This document shows positions 1 to 6,630 of a stretch of 7,396 nt of DNA, piece by piece. How positions within the stretch are numbered: position 1 is the stretch's first letter; every line of letters begins with the position of its first letter. The notes below the pieces were generated by a model. The model was not told where the DNA came from and did not search any database. It saw nothing but the letters and a program-made list of their open reading frames with translations. Source of the DNA: Chloroflexota bacterium (lineage in GTDB: Bacteria; Chloroflexota; Anaerolineae; Promineifilales; Promineifilaceae); NCBI GenBank assembly GCA_008501785.1, contig QQUD01000150.1:1-7396 (forward strand). Reading direction: 5' to 3'. A program made the translations under genes and the position numbers.

Positions 1-2115
1 AGTTGTTTGGGCAAAGTTGACACATTGGCCACTCTCGGTTCACCGCATGCAGGAATTCCTGCTGGCACTATAGCCGCTGTTTTGGACATCACATGTGATT
101 CCGATCCGGCATCTTGCCAGATGTCCCAGGAGTATATGAACACCGTTTTTAATTTATTAACACCTAACATGCCCTTTGTCGATTATCTGTTTTTAACAGG
201 CTCTGCAGAATTTTCGTGGTCTGATCCTGGATTTGCATCCTATCTCGCAACCTTCCTTGCTACAGGTCCTAATGATGGCCTTGTAGATAAATATAGCGGT
301 GTTGGATGGAGAAATATTCCTTTTTTCCCCGATCCTCCTCATTTTGAACCATTTGATTGGACTATACTCTCCCCTGCCGAACAGGTATGGACTGATGAAG
401 TTCATGGTGGAACCTATTCCCGCGATGACAATGATATGTTGGTAAAAAATGATTATTTTAATTTCCGGGCTGAAGCTCCTGATAAGGAGCAGCGGAGTTA
501 TGCATATGCTTGCCTGATTGACTGGTTGAAAGCATCCAACAAAAAAGCCAGTTTTGTCAATTGTCCAAAAGCAAATCCATTCAGTAATAATGTTGCTATG
601 AATATGGTAACTGATTCTTCAGCCACCAATTATGAATTTACAGAGAGAGTGGCTGGAGAGATTGGGAACTTAGAAACAATTAGCTTTACCTTGCCTGTTG
701 ATACTTCCACTTTATCTGTTTTTAGTACAAAGTGGTTGACTGGTACATTGAATGTAACGTTAACTGATCCGAATAGTGTTGTAATTGATCCTGCTTATGC
801 TGCTGCAAACCCAAGTGAAGTTGTATATGATGCAAGTACAAATGGAAATGTATCATATATATTCCAAACGACATTTCCTGGTGAATGGACGATCACGATT
901 GAAGCTAGTGATGATTTGGGAACTAATGATGTACCATATCAAACAGTTGCAATGGTAGAGTCCATGCGAACGTTTGATGTGATGGCGGACAATACTCTGT
1001 ATAGCGTTGGAGATACTGCAACTGTCACTGCAACACTTAAAAACAGCGACGTGCCAATAGGTGGTGCGACTGTTAATTTAGAGGTTCCCCAACCATCAGA
1101 TCCCCCAACAATTGTAACACTAACCGATCAGGGCAACGGTGAGTATTTAGGAACATATACCATTACTAATGATCCAGGTCTGGTGAATGTTAAAGTAGTT
1201 GCCACAGGCAATGACAATGGTGTCCTGTTTTCGCGTCAAGAAGATTTGATTTGGACAATTGCCATCGATTCTGTAAATGCTACAGGAAACTATTCTGACT
1301 CACCTCAAGATGATGATGCAAACGGTTTGTATGAAAAATTGGGGATCACAGTCGAATTCAATGTTTTAGAAGCAGGCAGCTTTTTGATTTCAGCCGACTT
1401 GGTATCCAATGGAGAAATTGTAGCCCATGCCAGCACGCCGACGGAATTAACAGTTGGTGTTTCAAATACTTTGCTTGAATTTGACGGAAAGCATATCCTG
1501 GCATCTCAATTAGATGGCCCGTACACAGTTTCAAATCTTGCTGTTGTTTCACTTGAAGGAACTGGCGTGTCACCTATTCAATCAAATGTTTACGTCACAA
1601 ATGAATATACTTATGGGCAGTTTGGGATTGATCATGCTGCTTATATTCCAATATCCACTTCAAACTACTCTCCAACGCCTGATTTAATCGTTGAAAGTAT
1701 TTCAGCTACCGAGGACAATATTCAAGTAACGATCAAAAACCAAGGTGACGGACCAGTTATGAGTACGACCGAGTTTTGGGTAGACGTTTATATAGACCCC
1801 ATTGTGCCGCCGACTGGTGCTGACCAATTGTGGGATGTGCTTTGTAATGAAGGCTTGGTATTTGGTGTTACATCAAGTGCATTACCTTTGATGCCTGGTG
1901 AGACTTTAACATTGACAGTAGGTGATGCGTATTATTGGCCTTCATTGAGCAATTTCAGTGGCTCACTTGCTGCTGGAACCCCAATTTATGCACAGGTTGA
2001 TTCTGCAAACGCCAGCAGCGTAGATGGAAATGTTGCGGAAAATCATGAGGTTTATGGGGGTGCTTATAACAATATTACAGGTCCAGTTTTATCAACGACA
2101 AGTAAAAGTAATTAA
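1..2115 (+). CDS. Secreted multidomain lipase-like alpha/beta hydrolase with CARDB module (5' truncated)
   Basis: The reading frame is open from base 1, so the true start lies outside the window; the TTG at base 7 is internal. Numbering the visible residues from base 1, the first ~185 look like the second half of an alpha/beta-hydrolase lipase. GSPHAG at 13-18 is the strand-and-loop that normally follows the nucleophile serine, which is itself outside the window. NDG at 91-93 (Asp92) and VHGG (His135) are the likely acid and base. Beta-rich modules follow: about 190-320 (unnamed sandwich), 325-415 (Ig/invasin-like, with a TLTDQGNGEYLGTYTI stretch), 418-540 (begins with an acidic DDDANG loop, possibly Ca-binding) and 558-692 (CARDB-like, PDLIVESI...FWVDVYIDP). 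There is no C-terminal membrane anchor or sorting signal, so the protein is probably released or held non-covalently. The substrate is unknown. The hydrolase call is good; the domain borders are approximate. The gene is AT-rich compared with genes 3 and 5. Confidence 0.8.
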   Translation, partial: SCLGKVDTLATLGSPHAGIPAGTIAAVLDITCDSDPASCQMSQEYMNTVFNLLTPNMPFVDYLFLTGSAEFSWSDPGFASYLATFLATGPNDGLVDKYSGVGWRNIPFFPDPPHFEPFDWTILSPAEQVWTDEVHGGTYSRDDNDMLVKNDYFNFRAEAPDKEQRSYAYACLIDWLKASNKKASFVNCPKANPFSNNVAMNMVTDSSATNYEFTERVAGEIGNLETISFTLPVDTSTLSVFSTKWLTGTLNVTLTDPNSVVIDPAYAAANPSEVVYDASTNGNVSYIFQTTFPGEWTITIEASDDLGTNDVPYQTVAMVESMRTFDVMADNTLYSVGDTATVTATLKNSDVPIGGATVNLEVPQPSDPPTIVTLTDQGNGEYLGTYTITNDPGLVNVKVVATGNDNGVLFSRQEDLIWTIAIDSVNATGNYSDSPQDDDANGLYEKLGITVEFNVLEAGSFLISADLVSNGEIVAHASTPTELTVGVSNTLLEFDGKHILASQLDGPYTVSNLAVVSLEGTGVSPIQSNVYVTNEYTYGQFGIDHAAYIPISTSNYSPTPDLIVESISATEDNIQVTIKNQGDGPVMSTTEFWVDVYIDPIVPPTGADQLWDVLCNEGLVFGVTSSALPLMPGETLTLTVGDAYYWPSLSNFSGSLAAGTPIYAQVDSANASSVDGNVAENHEVYGGAYNNITGPVLSTTSKSN

Positions 2116-2216
2116 TTTGAGTCTTAAAATGAATAAAACTGAACGGTATGAAAGCGAGTCCTTACCAACGAGAAGATAATTGATCCTTGGTAATAACTTT
2201 CTTGCTAAATAGTTGG

Positions 2217-2270
2217 TCCTCCCGAACATTGCTCAAATAGAACTAATCTAAAATGAACAGTTCGGGAGGA
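2217..2270. terminator. Long-loop inverted repeat downstream of the hydrolase gene
   Basis: TCCTCCCGAAC at 2217-2227 pairs perfectly over 11 bases with GTTCGGGAGGA at 2260-2270, leaving a 32-base AT-rich loop. It lies about 100 bases after the stop of gene 1 and 76 bases before the start of gene 2. No clear U-tract follows, so a classical intrinsic terminator is not proven. It may be an RNA 3'-end structure or a palindromic repeat. The geometry matches the three other gene-end repeats in this window. Confidence 0.55.
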
Positions 2271-2334
2271 TTCTTCAGTCGCCATAAAATTAATACTTGG
2301 AATTGTGGTTACATAAAAACAAATAAAGGAATTT

Positions 2335-2340
2335 GGAGGA
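2335..2340 (+). promoter_or_regulatory. Strong Shine-Dalgarno site of gene 2
   Basis: GGAGGA lies six bases before the ATG at 2347. This is close to an ideal Shine-Dalgarno sequence and fixes the start of the small secreted protein. Confidence 0.85.
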
Positions 2341-2346
2341 AATAAA

Positions 2347-2808
2347 ATGCAATTAAAGATTAAAAGAATGAATATACTACTATCGATATTTGCCGTAACT
2401 ATTTTTACTTTCATGCTCTTGTTCATGTCCCAAACACCAACAGCAAGTGCTGATTTGCCTCCTCGAGAACATACGCCAACACCCGAATCATCACTGGCTC
2501 CTATTGATGGTAGCCAACATAAGAAATTTGGTGCATATATTGTTCTATCAACAACTACAAAATTTGAAGGCTATTGGTCAGAAATACAGTGGCAGGACGA
2601 GTTTGGAATTTGGAATGATGTTGATGGCTGGAAAGGACACATAGAACCGGATGGAACAAAAACTTGGTGGGTAAAAAACAAAGATTTTGATACAGGCCCA
2701 TTTCGATGGTTAATTTATGATGAAGAAGATGGATATATTAACAAAAAAAGCGAACCGTTTACTTTACCAATGATTGATAAGGAAGTATTGATTATTGTCG
2801 TAGAATAA
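2347..2808 (+). CDS. Small secreted Trp-rich protein of unknown function
   Basis: The protein has 153 residues and a clear signal peptide: a Lys/Arg-rich start (1-8), a hydrophobic core (about 10-27) and a likely cleavage after TASA at residue 35. The mature part opens with a Pro/Thr-rich linker (DLPPREHTPTPESS, 36-49). It then forms one compact beta-rich domain of about 95 residues with conserved-looking Trp positions: YWSEIQWQDEFGIWNDVDGW (76-95), TWWVKNKDFDTGPFRWLIY (106-124) and SEPFTLP (135-141). From memory, proteins with this order (LPPR linker, VQWQD..GWHDVEGW, KVWWV..DFGTGPFRWVVY, SEPFYLP) occur in Chloroflexota as small exported proteins of unknown role; I cannot check this here. 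The start is set by GGAGGA. The product is extracytoplasmic, perhaps a ligand-binding or envelope protein. The gene stands alone between two inverted repeats, so it is probably its own transcript. Confidence 0.8.
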   Translation: MQLKIKRMNILLSIFAVTIFTFMLLFMSQTPTASADLPPREHTPTPESSLAPIDGSQHKKFGAYIVLSTTTKFEGYWSEIQWQDEFGIWNDVDGWKGHIEPDGTKTWWVKNKDFDTGPFRWLIYDEEDGYINKKSEPFTLPMIDKEVLIIVVE

Positions 2809-2830
2809 CAAAATTTGGCTCAGTCAATTT

Positions 2831-2893
2831 AGGAATGACGCCTCCATATTGATGCGATTTTTATTTTTGCATCAATCAATTGGAGGCGTTCCT
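2831..2893. terminator. Two-step inverted repeat downstream of gene 2
   Basis: AGGAATGACGCCTCCA (2831-2846) pairs with TGGAGGCGTTCCT (2881-2893) apart from a three-base bulge. Inside it, TTGATGC (2849-2855) pairs with GCATCAA (2869-2875) around a T-rich loop. The structure starts 22 bases after the stop of gene 2 and is followed within about 15 bases by T-rich sequence, so termination of gene 2 is the simplest role. The long stacked stem is more than a terminator needs and could also be a fossil mobile repeat. Confidence 0.6.
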
Positions 2894-3009
2894 GTTTATG
2901 AAATCTTTTTAAATATTTAGAAATGAAGAGCAGTTTTGTATCTTTTCCCCAATCTATGACATAAGATGTCAGTATTCCATTGTTAACTAAAGACAAGGTG
3001 TAAATTTGA

Positions 3010-3050
3010 GCGGACACCAAGCTTACTTGAAGGCGGACAGCTTAAGTTTC
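3010..3050. repeat. Imperfect two-copy direct repeat (GCGGACA...AGCTTA)
   Basis: GCGGACA occurs at 3010-3016 and 3033-3039, a 23-base spacing. Each copy is followed by a related AGCTTA sequence (CCAAGCTTACTTGA against GCTTAAGTTTC). It sits about 70-110 bases upstream of gene 3 and could be an operator-like site or a relic of a mobile element. The function is unknown. Confidence 0.4.
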
Positions 3051-3118
3051 AAAAAATAATGCAACCGATTGTAGTATGTAATTGTGATATATTCGATCTT
3101 GAAAGGGGAATCGTTACC

Positions 3119-4045
3119 ATGTTTAGCATTTCTGATAATGAGACAAGTTATTACGTTGAGCACAGCGCTACTTCATATCCAGGTGCATATACTCGATTGT
3201 TTACAGGCTTGCCAAAGGATGTGGCGGAACTGTGCCGAATTGTGCAGGGTTCGATGCTGCATGTCTTTTGGGCGGAGCGTTATGGGATTACGTTGGCGGA
3301 AGGTCGCGCTCAGGCGGTTAATTTGCGGCGTGTTGAACGACTGCTGGCGAGGCATCAGGAAATTGAACAGACGCCATTGCTTGAAGCACGACCACTTGAG
3401 AAGCGATTGGTGGGGAATTGTCGCACGTTTTCGGTGTTGTTGTGTGCCATGCTACGGCATGTGGGGATTCCGGCGCGGGCGAGGTGTGGATTCGGCCGTT
3501 ACTTTTTGCCAGATCGTTTTGAAGACCATTGGGTGTGTGAATATTGGCATGAAGCCGAGAACCGTTGGGTGATGGTGGATGCGCAGTTGGACGCCTTGCA
3601 GTGTGAGGTGTTGAACATTCTATTTGACCCGTTTGATGTGCCGCGAGACCAATTTATTGTGGGGGGTAAGGCATGGCATTGGTGCCGCAGTGGAAAAGAA
3701 GACCCGGAGAAGTTTGGCATTTTTGATATGCATGGGTTGTGGTTTGTGCGCGGTGATTTTGTGCGTGATGTGGCGGCGTTAAACAAAGAGCCGCTGCTGC
3801 CCTGGGATTGCTGGGGATTAATTGATCGCAAAGATGATGCAATTTCATCTGGTGAATGGGAATTGCTCGATGAAGTTGCGCTGTTGACGTTTGATGATGT
3901 TAATTACCCGGCTATTCGCACGGTTTACCAGGAAAAAGATGGGTTTGCTGTGCCAGATATTGTGCGCAGCTACCCAGGCAATGATCCAATTCAGGTAGAA
4001 GTGGCAACTGAGAAAGTTGTTGGTCAAGCGGTTGGACTTGTCTGA
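3119..4045 (+). CDS. Transglutaminase-like superfamily protein
   Basis: I choose the ATG at 3119 (308 residues) because AAAGGGGA lies about ten bases upstream. An in-frame ATG at 3059 would add 20 residues but has no ribosome binding site. The core has the transglutaminase-like order Cys-His-Asp: GNCRTFSVLLCAMLRHVGIP with Cys101 at the head of a helix, the GIPAR turn (116-120) and a beta strand after it, DHWVCEYW with His137, and RWVMVDAQLD with Asp154. Bacterial members of this fold are cysteine peptidases, amidases or cross-linking enzymes. The substrate cannot be read from sequence. There is no signal peptide or membrane helix, so it is probably cytoplasmic. The C-terminal ~150 residues (Trp-rich, HGLWFVRGDFVRDV, LLPWDCWGL) are not a domain I can name. 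The gene is GC-richer than its flanks and is separated from gene 4 by a hairpin, so it is probably a single-gene unit. Confidence 0.82.
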   Translation: MFSISDNETSYYVEHSATSYPGAYTRLFTGLPKDVAELCRIVQGSMLHVFWAERYGITLAEGRAQAVNLRRVERLLARHQEIEQTPLLEARPLEKRLVGNCRTFSVLLCAMLRHVGIPARARCGFGRYFLPDRFEDHWVCEYWHEAENRWVMVDAQLDALQCEVLNILFDPFDVPRDQFIVGGKAWHWCRSGKEDPEKFGIFDMHGLWFVRGDFVRDVAALNKEPLLPWDCWGLIDRKDDAISSGEWELLDEVALLTFDDVNYPAIRTVYQEKDGFAVPDIVRSYPGNDPIQVEVATEKVVGQAVGLV

Positions 4046-4050
4046 TTGAT

Positions 4051-4107
4051 TTTCCCGGAAGCTTTACACAACATTTTCGGAGTAAATTGATTAAAGCTTC
4101 TGGGAAA
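4051..4107. terminator. Inverted repeat downstream of gene 3 (copy 1 of the CCCGGAAGCTT type)
   Basis: TTTCCCGGAAGCTTT (4051-4065) pairs with AAAGCTTCTGGGAAA (4093-4107) with one G-T type mismatch, around a 27-base loop. It begins five bases after the gene 3 stop and ends 29 bases before the gene 4 start. A likely role is termination or 3'-end protection of the gene 3 transcript. The left arm is shared with the repeat at 4834-4894. Confidence 0.65.
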
Positions 4108-4136
4108 TTTACCGTTGAACAGAATGAAGGGATGTC

Positions 4137-4823
4137 ATGAAGATCAATTTTAAAGAGCTAAATAATGATATGATTTTTCGTATTTCCGAATTTGATGCGA
4201 AGTATGAAGATGTATTAAAAATGTGTTTCTATTCCCATGATGGGAACAGTTACACGAAGCGTTTTCCTAAAGACACAAAATATTTAGACAAGATAATGAC
4301 ACACTTTTTTGATCACGCGCAAGAAATGTTTGATCAGCTTGGTAATTTTGAGCCAATTCCTTGGGAAAGCGCGTTATTAGATTTTGCCAAAGCAGTTGAG
4401 GATAGTGACATCAACTGGTGGTTAACTGGGAGCTGTGCGGTTTGTATTAGAGGAATTCCATTACGTCCTCATGATGTCGATATTATGGTGGATTCTAATG
4501 ATGTTGAAAGAATTAGCGATATTTTTTCGGATTACCTGATTGAACCCATTATTGATACCGGTGGATGGGTGACAAAAGATTTTGGCGTGATTTTCAAACA
4601 TGCAAGAATTGATATTGCATCCGATCCCCAGAGCAGTTTAGATGATCCGGAGCCTCTTGACTGTGGACCTTTTGCAAAAGCTAATTTGGAGCAAGTGGTA
4701 TGGCAAGGGTTTAACATTCAAGTTCCATCTTTACAACTTTCACTCAATGCAAATAGGCGACGGGGAAGAACTGAAAGGGTGAAGGCTATTAAAGAATACC
4801 AACTCAGAAACGTTTTGACTTGA
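4137..4823 (+). CDS. Nucleotidyltransferase-superfamily protein
   Basis: The protein has 228 residues. AAGGGA (4127-4132) lies four bases before the ATG. The second half shows the Pol-beta-type nucleotidyltransferase signature: WWLTGSCAVCIRGI with Gly98-Ser99, then PHDVDIMVD with Asp113 and Asp115 as metal ligands, and ARIDIAS with Asp159 as the likely third carboxylate. All key residues are present, so it is probably active on an NTP. The acceptor (drug, RNA, protein or small molecule) is unknown. The N-terminal ~90 residues (DAKYEDVLKMCFYSHDGN..., then an acidic helical stretch) are an extension I do not recognise. The C-terminus is strongly basic (NANRRRGRTERVKAIKEYQ, 205-222), similar to the tail seen in several small predicted nucleotidyltransferases. 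No partner HEPN or antitoxin gene is adjacent. The gene is AT-rich, unlike its two neighbours, which would fit acquisition by transfer. Confidence 0.78.
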   Translation: MKINFKELNNDMIFRISEFDAKYEDVLKMCFYSHDGNSYTKRFPKDTKYLDKIMTHFFDHAQEMFDQLGNFEPIPWESALLDFAKAVEDSDINWWLTGSCAVCIRGIPLRPHDVDIMVDSNDVERISDIFSDYLIEPIIDTGGWVTKDFGVIFKHARIDIASDPQSSLDDPEPLDCGPFAKANLEQVVWQGFNIQVPSLQLSLNANRRRGRTERVKAIKEYQLRNVLT

Positions 4824-4833
4824 TGCTTGACTG

Positions 4834-4894
4834 ATTTTCCCGGAAGCTTGAATCAATTTGCTCTAGAAAAGTCGTGCGGAGCTTCCGGGAAAAT
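4834..4894. terminator. Perfect inverted repeat between convergent genes (copy 2 of the CCCGGAAGCTT type)
   Basis: ATTTTCCCGGAAGCT (4834-4848) and AGCTTCCGGGAAAAT (4880-4894) are exact reverse complements over 15 bases with a 31-base loop. It begins ten bases after the stop of gene 4 (plus strand) and ends seven bases beyond the stop of the antiporter gene (minus strand). The A/T ends of the stem give a short U-run on either strand, so a bidirectional terminator is the natural reading. Confidence 0.75.
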
Positions 4895-4901
4895 GGGAAG
4901 G

Positions 4902-6587
4902 CTATAAGCCATTTAAGATAATCAGCAGAAGTTGGGCGAGGGTGACGTTGATGATGATGGCGAAGGGGAACATGAGGGTGTAGCCGACGTTGGGCAGCTG
5001 GTTGTCGGCTTGTTCGAGGGCGAAGCCGAGAACGGCGGGTTGGGGTGAGACCATGCCGATGACGAGACTGTAGGGGATTTTGAGCCATTTGTGACCGACG
5101 ACGAGGGCAATCAAGGTGGAAAGGAGGGTAACGGCCGTTCCCACCCCCAACATCCACCAGCCAACACTGCCGGTAAATGCAGTCACCAACGCATTCCCTG
5201 AACGGACTCCGACAGTTGCCAATAAACAAATCAAACCCAGTTGACGCAGCGTCAAATTGGCACTGTAAGGCATTTGCCACACAATGGGTCCGGTGCGACG
5301 CACTGCGCCCAGCACCAGTGCCACAATCAGCGGGCCACCCGCCAGCCCCAGTCGAAACGTGAGTCCACCCGGCAGAGGAAAAGGAACTTGACCTAGGAGG
5401 AGTCCCATCGCAATACCCAACCCAAACGACAGCCAATTTATCTGGCTGATATTTGCATATGAATCACCAAATAGTTCGACCAAGTGTGGTATTTCACGGC
5501 GTGGAGCCAGAATTCGAATGCGATCACCCAACTCGAGTACGGCATCATTGTTTGCCAGTAGTTCAATGTCTCCACGACGGATGTGAGACACAATGGCCCC
5601 GTACTTTTCTTTTAAATCGAGTGCCGCAATACGCTCGCCGGTAATTTCGGGGTTTGAGACAAAGAGGCGGCGAACCGCATAAACGGCGCGTTCGTGGTAG
5701 AGGTCAGCAACGGCCGTTTCCCCCATATCTTCCGTTACAGCTTCCATCCTTTCGTGCGTTCCGGCAATCACAATTTGATCACCCATCTGAAATTCGGTGT
5801 CGCCGCTAATCAGGCGAGCTTGCTGCTCGCGATAGATGCGCCCAAACACGACATCCCATTCGTGATCGCGTTGAAGTTCGCGCAGGGGGTGATCGGTAAC
5901 GGCCGTTTGCGTAATCTTAATCGTGCGATAGCTAAGTTCTTGGGCAATGGGATACTGTTTGCGCAGGGCAAACGCTTCGGCGGCAAAGTCAATGCGCCAC
6001 ATTTTTTTTGTAACAACAATCAGCAACATACGTCCCAGTACGCCAACGGGGTAGATGATGGAAAAACCGACGACTGTCTCGGAAACGGCCGTATCTGCCA
6101 GCGTTGGCGTAACGTTGGTGGTGACATAATCGAGGAGGCTTGCCAGTGCCGGTGAGCTGTTGCTCATCCCGGCAAAAATACCGGCAATTCCGGCAGCGCT
6201 GAGGGGAAAGAAAAAGAAAACGAGCACCAGCATCAGCGCCGGTACAGCCATCATCGAAACGATGTACAGCGCATTGCGCGATCCTTCGCTGCGAAAACTG
6301 CCAAAAAAGCTGGCACCGTTGCTCAGGCCAATCGTGTACACAAACAGCACCAGTCCAATATTGAGAATCGTGCTGGGAATTTGCAACGCCGGGTCTAGTG
6401 CACCAAACGCAAGGCCGACAAACAAAACGGCCGCAACGCCCAAATTGCTGCCTTGAAAGCGCAGTTGTCCCACGCCAAACCCAAGAGACGCCACAAGAAA
6501 TAGCAGCAATAACGGGTTGGCTTCGAGAAGATCAATCATACTTGGTATTTTAATCTTCCTACCCAAATCCGGCGACTGTATTTGCAT
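4902..6587 (-). CDS. Aspartate:alanine exchanger (AAE) family transporter with two TrkA-C domains
   Basis: The protein has 561 residues from the ATG at 6587. It shows the AAE layout: an N-terminal membrane half (about 22-195), two cytoplasmic RCK_C/TrkA-C domains (about 220-290 and 300-375, each ending in a MGDQIVIAG or LGDRIRILA strand), and a C-terminal membrane half (about 384-558). Duplicated family motifs are visible: GIFAGMSNSSPALAS (136-150) in the first half and GMVSPQPAVLGFALEQ (511-526) in the second, each followed by a segment ending near YP or FP. Characterised relatives exchange aspartate and alanine or other carboxylates; the substrate here is unknown, and the RCK_C pair may gate transport in response to a ligand. 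The start is uncertain. Nothing like a Shine-Dalgarno precedes 6587, while the internal ATG at 6539 (MIDLLEANPLLLLF) fits the family N-terminus better but has AGGAAG 15 bases upstream. It converges with gene 4 and diverges from gene 6. Confidence 0.88.
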   Translation of the reverse strand: MQIQSPDLGRKIKIPSMIDLLEANPLLLLFLVASLGFGVGQLRFQGSNLGVAAVLFVGLAFGALDPALQIPSTILNIGLVLFVYTIGLSNGASFFGSFRSEGSRNALYIVSMMAVPALMLVLVFFFFPLSAAGIAGIFAGMSNSSPALASLLDYVTTNVTPTLADTAVSETVVGFSIIYPVGVLGRMLLIVVTKKMWRIDFAAEAFALRKQYPIAQELSYRTIKITQTAVTDHPLRELQRDHEWDVVFGRIYREQQARLISGDTEFQMGDQIVIAGTHERMEAVTEDMGETAVADLYHERAVYAVRRLFVSNPEITGERIAALDLKEKYGAIVSHIRRGDIELLANNDAVLELGDRIRILAPRREIPHLVELFGDSYANISQINWLSFGLGIAMGLLLGQVPFPLPGGLTFRLGLAGGPLIVALVLGAVRRTGPIVWQMPYSANLTLRQLGLICLLATVGVRSGNALVTAFTGSVGWWMLGVGTAVTLLSTLIALVVGHKWLKIPYSLVIGMVSPQPAVLGFALEQADNQLPNVGYTLMFPFAIIINVTLAQLLLIILNGL

Positions 6588-6630
6588 ATGAATATTTGAA
6601 TAACTAATTGCACACTATGTCCTATGGCTG

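Larger units (their letters stand above)
2116..2346. other. Intergenic region between the hydrolase and the small secreted protein
   Basis: This 231-base AT-rich gap has no credible gene. It contains a short inverted repeat (TTACCAA at 2162-2168 with TTGGTAA at 2187-2193), the longer hairpin described separately at 2217-2270, and the ribosome binding site of the next gene. I could not identify a convincing -35/-10 pair for the downstream gene, although one must lie here if the hairpin terminates the upstream transcript. Confidence 0.6.
2809..3118. other. 310-base intergenic region with hairpin and short tandem repeat
   Basis: No gene is supported here. The region holds the hairpin at 2831-2893, a T/A-rich stretch (about 2894-2990), a two-copy imperfect repeat around 3010-3050 and the Shine-Dalgarno site of the next gene near 3102-3109. 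A minus-strand open frame (2829-3020) starts at TTG, has no ribosome binding site and runs through the hairpin, so I do not treat it as a gene. A promoter for gene 3 should lie here but no well-spaced hexamer pair is evident. Confidence 0.6.

Noticed and set aside
2831..2893. Possible integron attC-like site
   Set aside because: The stem-loop has the right size, but I could not find the RYYYAAC/GTTRRRY core pair, and no integrase or cassette array is present.
2829..3020. 63-codon minus-strand open frame in the intergenic region
   Set aside because: It begins at TTG without a ribosome binding site and reads through the inverted repeat; no recognisable protein features.
3069..3093. Possible promoter TTGTAG...TATATT for gene 3
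   Set aside because: The spacing between the hexamers is only 13 bases, too short for a sigma70 promoter.
3059..3118. Upstream in-frame ATG as the start of gene 3
   Set aside because: No ribosome binding site precedes it, while the ATG at 3119 has AAAGGGGA at good spacing.
3084..3572. 162-codon plus-strand open frame overlapping gene 3
   Set aside because: The frame is shifted against the transglutaminase-like gene, which has the catalytic triad; the alternative product is Cys/Arg-rich and shows no domain.
4137..4823. Toxin-antitoxin or drug-resistance assignment for the nucleotidyltransferase
   Set aside because: No partner gene is adjacent and the family motifs alone do not reveal the acceptor, so a specific function would be invented.
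4804..5436. 210-codon minus-strand open frame overlapping the antiporter
   Set aside because: It lies in another frame of the well-supported antiporter gene, is low-complexity (Arg/Pro/Ser/His) and runs across the hairpin at 4834-4894.
5694..6155. 153-codon plus-strand open frame opposite the antiporter
   Set aside because: It is antisense to a clear family member and shows no motif or ribosome binding site.
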